A stretch of DNA of 64,000 bases from NCBI RefSeq assembly GCF_020615385.1, contig NZ_JAJAVB010000016.1, positions 49,332-113,331 on the forward strand. Direction: 5' to 3'. Under the pieces are notes generated by a model. It saw nothing but the letters and a program-made list of their open reading frames with translations. It did no database searches and was not told where the DNA came from. Below are positions 37,900 to 48,442 of the stretch, in pieces (the stretch's first letter is position 1; every line of letters starts with the position of its first letter). The position numbers and the translations under genes are program-made. This DNA is from Jiella soli (GTDB taxonomy: Bacteria > Pseudomonadota > Alphaproteobacteria > Rhizobiales > Rhizobiaceae).

Positions 37900-38688
37900 A
37901 TGGCTTATCTCGAAGAAGCGCAGAGCGATGCGGCGGGCGTGGTCCACGACGCTATTGCGAAACACCACTTCGTCCTCGATGGGAGCGATACGCGCCCGGT
38001 CCTGATCGTCCTCCACCAGGAAAGTTCGACCCCCGGGCGGGTCGGACAGGTCCTGGAGCGGCATGGCGTGAAGCTCGACATCCGCCGGCCGGTGATCGGC
38101 GACGGCCTGCCCGACACGCTGGAAGACCATCGCGGCGCGATCGTCTTCGGCGGTCCGCCGAGCGCCAACGACACCGATCCGCACCTCGTCAAGGAGGTGG
38201 ATTGGCTGGACGTGCCGCTGAAGGAAGAGCGGCCGTTCCTCGGCATCTGCCTCGGCGCGCAGATGCTCGCCAAGCATCTCGGTGCAAAGGTCGGTCCGCA
38301 TCCGGAGGGTTATGCCGAGGTCGGCTACTATCCGCTGAAGTCCACGACCGAAGGCCGGATCCTCGTTCCGCACTGGCCGGAGATGGTCTATCAATGGCAT
38401 CGCGAGGGCTTCGATCTGCCGCGCGGGGCGCGTAGTCTCGCCGAGGGCGACTGGTATCCGAACCAGGCCTTCAGCTACGGACCGGCCGCCTATGGCGTAC
38501 AGTTCCACGCCGAACTGACCCTCGCCATGATGCATCGCTGGACGACGCGCGGCCACGCCCGGATGACCCTGCCGGGCGCGCAGGGGCGCCGGGCGCACTT
38601 CACCGGCCGCGCGATCTACGACGCGCCGGTCAAGCGCTGGCTGGAGGCGTTCCTGGCGCGGATCTTCGGGCACCCGGCAAAGGGGTAG
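37900..38688 (+). CDS. Class I glutamine amidotransferase-like protein
   Basis: The 262-residue protein has a complete GATase triad: Cys117 in LGICLGAQM, His203 and Glu205 in GVQFHAELT. The oxyanion region AIVFGGPPSAND is also typical. It resembles the stand-alone 'GMP synthase - glutamine amidotransferase domain' proteins of alphaproteobacteria, for which the amide acceptor is unknown; GuaA itself would carry a synthetase domain. Its first 32 residues are weakly conserved, so the true start may be further in. It closes the run of genes that begins with hemC. Confidence 0.85.
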   Translation: MAYLEEAQSDAAGVVHDAIAKHHFVLDGSDTRPVLIVLHQESSTPGRVGQVLERHGVKLDIRRPVIGDGLPDTLEDHRGAIVFGGPPSANDTDPHLVKEVDWLDVPLKEERPFLGICLGAQMLAKHLGAKVGPHPEGYAEVGYYPLKSTTEGRILVPHWPEMVYQWHREGFDLPRGARSLAEGDWYPNQAFSYGPAAYGVQFHAELTLAMMHRWTTRGHARMTLPGAQGRRAHFTGRAIYDAPVKRWLEAFLARIFGHPAKG

Positions 38689-38736
38689 GACTGGGGCGGG
38701 GACGTGATCGCGCGTCCGGCGTTCGGCGGCCGACCC

Positions 38737-39357
38737 TCACCCCTCGAAGTGTTCGAAGTCCGCGAGCCGCAACGAAAAGCCCGGCACGGCGAGAGGCGTC
38801 AGCGTCTCAGCCTTCAAGCAATTTCCGATCGACGTGTACCGTCCGTCTTGGGGCTCCCGGAAGATTCGGGCTTCCAGCCTGCGGGCGTCGATGACCCATA
38901 GTTCCCGTATCCCGAATGCACCGTAGATCTCCGCCTTGCGGCCGCGGTCGTAGGCAAGGCTCGACACGCCGATCTCGATCGCCAGAAGGCAAGTGTCGCC
39001 CTTCAGGCCTTCGAGCCCGGAGGCCCGCTCGAAGACGACGAAGTCCGGCTCCAGGAACGTGTCCTCGGACAGGCGGAAGGTCGTTTCCGGATTGGTTGCG
39101 AACTGGCGTGGAAGATTGCGGATCAACGTCTCGTTCAGCCACATCTTGATCCGCTCGTGGCGCATGCCTTCTGGCGACATCGGCACGATCTCCCCGCCGA
39201 TCAGTTCGAACCGCTCGTCCTCGGCGATGACGCCCGCCTCGACGAAGCTCTCGATCTCAGCCACCGTGAACCGGCGCCGCGGCAGCCCTTCCGCCGCCCG
39301 CGTCGAGTTTGGGGGATCGGATCCGTCTTCGACCGGCTCTGCGATCAGAGTGGACAT
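38737..39357 (-). CDS. Uma2 family PD-(D/E)XK nuclease-like protein
   Basis: This 206-residue protein shows the Uma2 pattern: RFTVAEIESFVEAGVIAEDERFELIGGEIVPM, then EDTFLEPDFVVFE (catalytic Asp) and LLAIEIGVSS (catalytic Glu), RGRKAEIYGAFGI and ELWVIDARR. Uma2 domains are restriction-endonuclease-like and expanded in cyanobacteria and some bacteria, but their substrates are not known. It is a single gene, divergent from metH. Such genes move often, yet no mobile-element trace lies beside it. Confidence 0.88.
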   Translation of the reverse strand: MSTLIAEPVEDGSDPPNSTRAAEGLPRRRFTVAEIESFVEAGVIAEDERFELIGGEIVPMSPEGMRHERIKMWLNETLIRNLPRQFATNPETTFRLSEDTFLEPDFVVFERASGLEGLKGDTCLLAIEIGVSSLAYDRGRKAEIYGAFGIRELWVIDARRLEARIFREPQDGRYTSIGNCLKAETLTPLAVPGFSLRLADFEHFEG

Positions 39358-39460
39358 GACGCATGATCCTTTCGATCGTCCATGTTCGGATTAGATCGCA
39401 GGATCGATGCCGGTTTCAAGTCACGCGACGGGAGGTGGCCCCGTTCGCAGAGCTCATTTA

Positions 39461-39483
39461 TTGACATAAGCATATCTTTATGT
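39461..39483 (+). promoter_or_regulatory. metH promoter element with overlapping inverted-repeat operator (SahR-like)
   Basis: A 20-bp imperfect palindrome, ACATAA-N8-TTATGT with central ATAT, lies at 39464-39483, 32 bases before the metH ATG; eight of ten base pairs are symmetric. It overlaps TTGACA at 39461-39466, a consensus -35 hexamer. The S-adenosylhomocysteine-responsive ArsR-type regulator SahR controls metH in many alphaproteobacteria through A+T-rich palindromes of this kind. The match to SahR is from memory and inference; the palindrome itself is visible. Repressor binding here would block the -35 region. Confidence 0.6.
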
Positions 39484-39515
39484 GATCTGGTCTCAACGAT
39501 AGGGACAATCACGCC

Positions 39516-43310
<3,795 letters not shown>

Positions 43311-43316
43311 TCTTAG

Positions 43317-43350
43317 AAACCGGGGCGCCGTCTCACAGCGCTCCCGGTTT
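43317..43350 (+). terminator. Hairpin terminating metH
   Basis: AAACCGGG (43317-43324) pairs with CCCGGTTT (43343-43350), and inner GCGC/GCGC arms can extend the stem. It starts seven bases after the metH stop and ends before the convergent MliC gene. A+T pairs at the base partly replace the missing T-run. Confidence 0.6.
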
Positions 43351-43397
43351 GCGCTCTGCCTGAAAAGTCAGGGCCGTGCGGGCTCGCGTCGGCCCTC

Positions 43398-44816
43398 TCA
43401 GCGCTCGAAGCAGCTGAGGACGCTGCCGCCGCGCACCAGAAGCGCGGTCGACGCCTTGGTCTGCAGCTCCATCGCCGCGCCGGTATAGCGGCTGCCGGCG
43501 GAGGATTGCGCGGCCACGAGCCGGATATTCCTGTCGTCGCCCTGGCTGACCAGCGCGACATCGGCGGGCGCCGCGCCCAGGTAATAATCGACTTCCAGCC
43601 GGCTTCCGTCGGAGCAGTCATAGGCGACATGCTTCGGCGCCACCGCCGGAATCCCGGCGTTTGCCGTCGAGGCCGCGCGTTGCGGCGGCGCCTGCGGCGC
43701 GGCGCGCCCTTCGGCCGCGGCGACCGGGTCCGGGGCAGGGATCGCCGTCGTGATCGGAGTCGGTGCGGGCGTCGCGCGTTCGTCGGTGGGAACCCCTGCG
43801 CAAAGGCTGAGGAATTTCGCGACCTGCGGTGCCGCGCCGGCGAGCGGCCATTGCCGGGCCGAGCCGCCGCCCGCCTCGGTCGAGACGGACAGGGTTCCGG
43901 CCGGCAGCAAGGCCGCCCAGAGCGGATCGAGAAGGCCGACCTCGATGCGCACGCCCGCGGATTCGGAACTGTCGGCAAAGACCGTGGCGGGGAAGGCGAG
44001 GCGGCCTGACGGCGTCGACACCCCGACCGTCAGCGGGGAGCCTGCGGACAGGCCCTGCGGGTAGTCCACCGACAGATCGACGCGGACGCGCTGTGCCGGC
44101 TGGTTTGCCCGGCACTCGGCCGAAAAGCCGATGGCATCGGTCTCGGGAATGCCGAAGACGAGGCTGGCGCGCCCGTCCCCGGTCTCGTTCGAGGACCAGA
44201 TCGCGCCGTCGGCGGCCGCGGAGGCCGGACCGGGCTCCGGCGCGGCATCCGGCGCGCCATTGCTCGCTCCCGTGTCCGCCCCGCGCGGTTCGGGCGCTGC
44301 GGGCGCTTTTGCCTCTTGCCAGGGACATTCGGCGGCAAAGCTCGAAAGCGCGACGGACGAACCGGACAGGCCGATCGTGGCCATATTGCCCTCGAAGTCG
44401 AATTCGACCTCACGACCGGACTTCAGGGCATCGATCATCGGGTCGTCCGGGGCCAGATCGAAGACGGGCGTCGAGCCGACCTGCCCGAGAAACATGGTGC
44501 GGGCCGCGCGCCGGAAACGCTCGCCTCCCACCGCAATAGTGATCGTGCCGGTTTCCGCCACCTCGCCGTCGAAGGCCGCGGCCGGCACGGTGACCTCGGC
44601 CGGGCGCCCGGGGCCCTTGCACGCGATGAGGAGGCCGATGTCGTCGCCGCAATCCGTGCAGTCCGTGGCAGTGACCCGCTCGCCGCTGCCGCTTGTCGAC
44701 CAGCGCCGATCCTCGGCCCCGACCTGTGCCGAAGCCGGAACGCTGGCTGACGCAAGGGCGGCAAGGACGCTGAAGTGCAATCCGATGCTGGAACGCGCAA
44801 TTGTCATGGAACTCAT
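43398..44816 (-). CDS. Secreted multidomain protein with C-terminal MliC (lysozyme-inhibitor) domain
   Basis: This 472-residue exported protein has a signal peptide (about 1-31, ending ASVPASAQ). Two beta-rich regions follow: the first has a CTDCGDDIGLLIACKGPG motif and AECPW, the second has AECRANQPAQRVRVDLSVDYPQG and ends near LSLCAG; they look like two copies of one module. After a Pro/Ala linker the last 80 residues form an MliC domain: VAYDCSDGSRLEVDYYLG, SSAGSRYTGAAMELQTKASTALL and the closing cysteine. MliC inhibits C-type lysozyme in the periplasm. The start at 44816 has GGAA upstream. An ATG three codons in is also possible. Confidence 0.7.
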   Translation of the reverse strand: MSSMTIARSSIGLHFSVLAALASASVPASAQVGAEDRRWSTSGSGERVTATDCTDCGDDIGLLIACKGPGRPAEVTVPAAAFDGEVAETGTITIAVGGERFRRAARTMFLGQVGSTPVFDLAPDDPMIDALKSGREVEFDFEGNMATIGLSGSSVALSSFAAECPWQEAKAPAAPEPRGADTGASNGAPDAAPEPGPASAAADGAIWSSNETGDGRASLVFGIPETDAIGFSAECRANQPAQRVRVDLSVDYPQGLSAGSPLTVGVSTPSGRLAFPATVFADSSESAGVRIEVGLLDPLWAALLPAGTLSVSTEAGGGSARQWPLAGAAPQVAKFLSLCAGVPTDERATPAPTPITTAIPAPDPVAAAEGRAAPQAPPQRAASTANAGIPAVAPKHVAYDCSDGSRLEVDYYLGAAPADVALVSQGDDRNIRLVAAQSSAGSRYTGAAMELQTKASTALLVRGGSVLSCFER

Positions 44817-45100
44817 CGCTTCCGTTCGATGAAACGCCCCTGTCGTGATGTGTAGCACAGTATCCATCGCGCCGCGACGCGGTTTAGTCCGCAACGTCAT
44901 CTCGCCGGCTGCGTGCTGGCAGTCCGCCCGTGCCTCGGCCGGATGTCGCAGTTGTCTGGCCAGGGTGACGGCGGATCGCGGCGCGGGCGCCTCGCCGCTC
45001 CGCGTTCTCTTGTGCACCTGCCCGGCTGCTGCCGACAGCGCCGTCCGTCATTCCTATATGAGACGAGAAGACAGCGGCGAACCAATGGGAAGCGCTATTT

Positions 45101-45394
45101 ATGGACACGCATGACCGCGAGACGATCGATGCGGCCTGGGCGAGTGCGCCCAGCCCCTGTATCGACGTCTGCAAATACAAGCGGCAGGGCCGCTGCATCG
45201 GCTGTTCGATGACCAAGGCCGAGAAGCAGGCCTTTCCCGAAAGCGGCAGCGCCGAGGCCAAGAAGGCCTTTATCGAGGCGCTTCTCGGCAGGCTTTCGGA
45301 GATCGGCCGCAACCCTGCGTTCTGGGTGATGACCTACCGACACAAATGCGACCGGGTCGGCGTGCCTTGCCCGGTCGCGATCGAGGAGGACTGA
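45101..45394 (+). CDS. DUF1289 domain protein
   Basis: This 97-residue protein contains the DUF1289 cysteine signature SPCIDVCKYKRQGRCIGC, four closely spaced cysteines that very likely bind a metal or Fe-S cluster, followed by MTKAEKQAFP and a helical tail. The family is frequently encoded near Fe-S proteins and has no proven function. It starts 284 bases after the divergent MliC gene. Confidence 0.88.
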   Translation: MDTHDRETIDAAWASAPSPCIDVCKYKRQGRCIGCSMTKAEKQAFPESGSAEAKKAFIEALLGRLSEIGRNPAFWVMTYRHKCDRVGVPCPVAIEED

Positions 45395-45512
45395 TCGGGC
45401 GGTCCGCCGATCGAGGGGACATCTGGCCGGAGCCCGCGCGGCGCCTGGGTGTTTCAAGTCCGGCAATTCGAAGGAACCAGCCGGACTTCGTCCGGCCCGA
45501 AGCGCCTGCGTC

Positions 45513-46277
45513 TCAGGCCGGCCTGACGACGAAGGTCACGGCGTCGAGATGGAAGCTGCCATCCGGCTCGATCGAAAAGTGTCGGTTAACGGCCGGCGGC
45601 GAGACGTTCTGCAGCCCGCGGATCGCCGCGGCATTGGCGTCCGGGGCCCGCGTTCGCGCGATCCAGACCGGAAAGTCCATCCGCAGCCGGCGGGTCGTCA
45701 GTTCTTCGACCGCAAAGCCGGAGCGGGCGAGGGCGGCGACCCATTCCGAGGTGCGATAATTGCGCACATGCGAGGCGTCGCGGAGGAGTTCGACCGCCTG
45801 GACATGGGTGTCGAGCACCGGATCCTCCGGCGCGACGGTGTCGATGAAGACCGCCCGTCCGCCTGCCTTGAGGACCCGCCGCGCCTCCCTCAGCCCGGCC
45901 TCCATGTCCTGCCAGTGATGGGCAGTGAAGCGGCAGAGGACGAAATCGAAGCTCGCATCCTCGAGCGGCAGGGCTTCGGCCGCAGCTTCCAGGGTGGAGA
46001 TGTTGGCAAGGCCCCGCTCTTTCGCGGTGGCCGCGACCGCCTCCAGCATCCTCGCCGTCACGTCGCAGGCAACGACTTCCGCGACATGGGGGGCTGCCCG
46101 GTAGCTGACATGGCCGCCGCCGCAGCCGAGATCGAGGACGCGCGCTGCGGCCTTCCCGGAAACGACGGTCTCGATCTGGTCGAGATCGGCGCCGCCCGCA
46201 TGGACGGCGCTGGTCACGTAGTCCTGGGCGCGGATGCCGTACTGTTCGGCGGTGAAGGCGTGCTGCGGCGTCTGCAT
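45513..46277 (-). CDS. Class I SAM-dependent methyltransferase (UbiE-like)
   Basis: The 254-residue protein has motif I RVLDLGCGGGHVSY, the acidic second strand VACDVTARML, motif II SFDFVLCRFTAHHW and post-II LREARRVLKAGGRAVFIDTV. This is the Methyltransf_11/25 type, which methylates small molecules. The substrate cannot be read from the sequence. The gene lies 91 bases downstream of the HxlR gene on the same strand and could be co-transcribed with it. Confidence 0.85.
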   Translation of the reverse strand: MQTPQHAFTAEQYGIRAQDYVTSAVHAGGADLDQIETVVSGKAAARVLDLGCGGGHVSYRAAPHVAEVVACDVTARMLEAVAATAKERGLANISTLEAAAEALPLEDASFDFVLCRFTAHHWQDMEAGLREARRVLKAGGRAVFIDTVAPEDPVLDTHVQAVELLRDASHVRNYRTSEWVAALARSGFAVEELTTRRLRMDFPVWIARTRAPDANAAAIRGLQNVSPPAVNRHFSIEPDGSFHLDAVTFVVRPA

Positions 46278-46368
46278 CGATCGGCTCCCTCTTCGGGTGG
46301 CGCGCGGTTCGTCGTCGCCGCGCCTCGTCCACCGTCAGCGACGCTTAGCATGCTCTCAGCGTTGGCGC

Positions 46369-46752
46369 CTATTCCGCCGCTTCGCCCGCTGCCCTGATGT
46401 CGTAGGCCGCCCGCGCCTTCACCACCCGGGCATGGTTCTCCAGCGCCCAGGCGCCGAGCGCCTGCAGCGGCACCAGAAGCTCGCGGCCGAGATCGGTGAG
46501 GGCGTATTCCACCTTGGGCGGGACGGTCGGATAGACAGTGCGCGAGACATAGCCGTCGCGTTCGAGGCCGCGCAGCGTGACCGTCAACATCTTCTGCGAC
46601 ACACCGTCAACGGCTCGCTTGATCTCCATGAACCGCTTGGTTCCCGTGCCGAGCAGCATGACGATGTGGACGCTCCATTTGTCGCCGACGAGGGAAATCA
46701 CCTCGTTCGCGCGCCCACAGGCGCCGGGATCGTGAGCCTCACTGGGTTTCAT
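46369..46752 (-). CDS. HxlR-family transcriptional regulator
   Basis: This 127-residue winged-helix protein matches HxlR: GACGRANEVISLVGDKWSVHIVMLL, RFMEIKRAVDGVSQKMLTVTLRGLERDGYVSR, VEYALTDLGRELLVPL. Several family members sense electrophiles or quinones with the cysteine near the N-terminus, which is present here (C12). It is divergent from an NADPH-dependent FMN reductase gene 95 bases away, the classical arrangement of a regulator and its target, similar to the YodB/quinone-reductase pairs. Confidence 0.9.
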   Translation of the reverse strand: MKPSEAHDPGACGRANEVISLVGDKWSVHIVMLLGTGTKRFMEIKRAVDGVSQKMLTVTLRGLERDGYVSRTVYPTVPPKVEYALTDLGRELLVPLQALGAWALENHARVVKARAAYDIRAAGEAAE

Positions 46753-46820
46753 AAAGGTGCCCTAGGAACTTTCCGGTGCGATCTTGCGCTGCACCATAAC
46801 GGTATCAAATGGTGAGCCGG

Positions 46821-46832
46821 TTACTTTTGTAA
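46821..46832. promoter_or_regulatory. Candidate HxlR operator
   Basis: TTAC-TTTT-GTAA is a perfect 4+4 inverted repeat in the 95-base gap between the divergent HxlR and FMN reductase genes, 15 bases before the reductase ATG. HxlR-family operators are short dyads with A+T-rich spacers. The site is short, so the support is mainly its position and its A+T content in G+C-rich DNA. Confidence 0.45.
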
Positions 46833-46847
46833 ACGAAAGGCTCCTCC

Positions 46848-47426
46848 ATGACCACCGTCGCCGTCCTCGTCGGCTCGCTGCGCCGCGAATCGATCAACCG
46901 AAAATTCGCCGAGAGCATCGACAAGCTCGCCGGTGACCGCTTGACCTTCAACTTCGTCGAGATCGGCGACCTGCCGCTCTACAACGATGATCTCTGGCAG
47001 GATCCGCCCGCATCCGTCACGCGGCTGAAGCGGGAGGTCGAGGCGGCCGACGCCGTCCTCTTCGTCACGCCCGAATACAATCGCTCCTATTCGCCGGCGA
47101 TCAAGAATGCGATCGACTGGGGCACGCGGCCCTGGGGCAAGAATTCCTGGGAGGCCAAGCCTGCGGCGATCATCGGCACGAGCCCCGGCGTCACCGGCGG
47201 CGCGGCAGGGCAGAACGCGCTGAAGGGACTGGTGACGGTCGTCGACATGGTGCTGATGGGCCAGCCGGAGGTCTATTACGCCTACAATGGCGAGGCCTTC
47301 GACGAGAACAACAATGTCGTCGACGAAAGCACCAAGGTGTTCCTGGAGCGCTGGATCGACCGGTTCACCAAGTGGATCGCGCGCACGTCCGAGCCGAAGA
47401 CGACGGCCCAGCCAGGCCCGCGCTGA
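46848..47426 (+). CDS. NADPH-dependent FMN reductase / quinone reductase
   Basis: The 192-residue flavodoxin-like protein has VLVGSLRRESINRKFAESI (FMN phosphate loop), VLFVTPEYNRSYSPAIKNAIDW (the typical isoalloxazine-contact motif PEYN) and IIGTSPGVTGGAAGQNALKG. Such enzymes (ChrR, YieF type) reduce quinones, chromate or azo dyes with NADPH. Divergent linkage to an HxlR regulator suggests induction by electrophiles. AAAGG before the ATG is a good ribosome-binding site. Confidence 0.9.
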   Translation: MTTVAVLVGSLRRESINRKFAESIDKLAGDRLTFNFVEIGDLPLYNDDLWQDPPASVTRLKREVEAADAVLFVTPEYNRSYSPAIKNAIDWGTRPWGKNSWEAKPAAIIGTSPGVTGGAAGQNALKGLVTVVDMVLMGQPEVYYAYNGEAFDENNNVVDESTKVFLERWIDRFTKWIARTSEPKTTAQPGPR

Positions 47427-47429
47427 TCT

Positions 47430-47466
47430 CCGGGCCGGGTCTGCTGGCTGCAAGGCTCCGGCCCGG
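47430..47466 (+). terminator. Hairpin after the FMN reductase gene
   Basis: CCGGGCCGG (47430-47438) is an exact inverted repeat of 47458-47466 with a 19-base loop, starting four bases after the stop. There is no T-run, so termination would be hairpin-dependent or Rho-assisted. Confidence 0.5.
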
Positions 47467-47517
47467 CGACCCAAGCGTGGCTGCACCAGCAGCCGGACGG
47501 ACGAAGAACCCGCCGGT

Positions 47518-47541
47518 GGTCGCCGGCGGGTCGGATGGCCC
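47518..47541 (-). terminator. Hairpin downstream of the small secreted protein gene
   Basis: ACCCGCCGG (47518-47526) pairs exactly with CCGGCGGGT (47533-47541), a 9-bp stem with a six-base loop. Read on the minus strand it is followed by TCTTCGTCC, so it most likely ends the transcript of the gene at 47620-47850. Confidence 0.6.
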
Positions 47542-47619
47542 CGCCGTGGCGGGGCTGCATTTTTGTCGAGGGACCGTGCCCGGCCGCAGCCGGGCAAGGG
47601 CGGACGGCCCGAGGCGGTC

Positions 47620-47850
47620 TCAGTGGCAGCTGCGGACGCGCTTCCAGACCCAGATCTTGCGGCCGCACTCGTCATAGCCGCCGAAGACCTTCCGCTTCTC
47701 GGTGTGGCAGACCGGCTGGTAGCCGTCGTAGTCGACGGCATAGGTGCGGTAGCTGTGGGAGGAATGGCCGTAGCTATTGGCGCTGGCGGGTGCGGCGAGG
47801 GCGGCGGCCGTGGCGAGGGTGGCGAGGCCGATCAAGGCATTGCGGATCAT
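47620..47850 (-). CDS. Small secreted Tyr/His/Ser-rich protein
   Basis: The 76-residue protein has a clean signal peptide (MIRNALIGLATLATAAALAAPASAN) and a 51-residue mature part, YGHSSHSYRTYAVDYDGYQP, followed by a cysteine-bearing domain (VCHTEKRKVFGGYDECGRKIWVWKRVRSCH; three cysteines, basic). It is presumably periplasmic or released. Function unknown. An upstream in-frame extension to 48075 is low-complexity and was rejected. A similar Tyr/Gly/Ser-rich segment follows the signal peptide of the OmpA protein at 50822. Confidence 0.65.
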   Translation of the reverse strand: MIRNALIGLATLATAAALAAPASANSYGHSSHSYRTYAVDYDGYQPVCHTEKRKVFGGYDECGRKIWVWKRVRSCH

Positions 47851-48020
47851 TGCGGGTGTCTCCGGTGGGTTGGGGTCGGGTGTTCGTCGCTGACGCTGCT
47901 TCAGTGGAACAGCCAGAGCGGAATGCGGGGAGGGCGAGCCGCAGACTTGGCGCCGCCTTCGTCTGAGATCGCGTGCGGCCGCCGGATCGCCTTGTGTCGG
48001 ACGCCGGCCGCGCCTCTCTT

Positions 48021-48044
48021 CCGGCTCCGGCTCCGGCTCCGGCT
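48021..48044. repeat. Hexamer tandem repeat (CCGGCT x4) in a 592-base gap
   Basis: Four exact copies of CCGGCT lie at 48021-48044, followed by a degenerate fifth. The whole stretch 47851-48442 holds no credible gene; it contains this microsatellite and, in its last 150 bases, the presumed promoter of the di-haem oxidoreductase gene. The gap separates housekeeping-type genes from the accessory cluster that fills the rest of the window. Confidence 0.5.
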
Positions 48045-48442
48045 CCCCGCCTCCTGGGCGACGTTGCGACGCCACCGGCTCTTCCTGACGGCCTCGCTCT
48101 TCGCCGATGGTGAGTACGGGGGAGGGATCCTCTGCCGAGGAGGCGGGATCTCCTGCCCGTTCAGGGTCGCAAGAAGACCACCCTCCCGAGAGTTCTCAGA
48201 AAACGTCGATCCTCGCGCGATTGCGTCTCTGGCGCTTCCAATAGACTCTTTGCGAGCACATGGCTGCCGTTACGAAAGCGTGATAGAAGGCTGGAGCAAA
48301 CCATGCCGGGTGCGTCCAGGGTGCGAGTTCTTGTCAGGCTGTTCTATCCGCCCTTGCGTCATGCCGTGATCTCGCGGCTGCCCGATCGACGCCGATCGTG
48401 CGGTCCGGCGCAACCGTCACCCGATCGGGAGGCCTGTTTCAC

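Noticed and set aside
38737-39357. Mobile element around the Uma2 gene
   Set aside because: No transposase, terminal repeat or target duplication was seen on either side.
39370-39515. Possible cobalamin or SAM riboswitch before metH
   Set aside because: The leader between the -35 element and the ATG is only about 50 bases, too short for a B12 aptamer, and no SAM-II or SAM-V type pairing was found.
48021-48044. CRISPR-like repeat
   Set aside because: The unit is six bases in uninterrupted tandem with no spacers, so it is a microsatellite.
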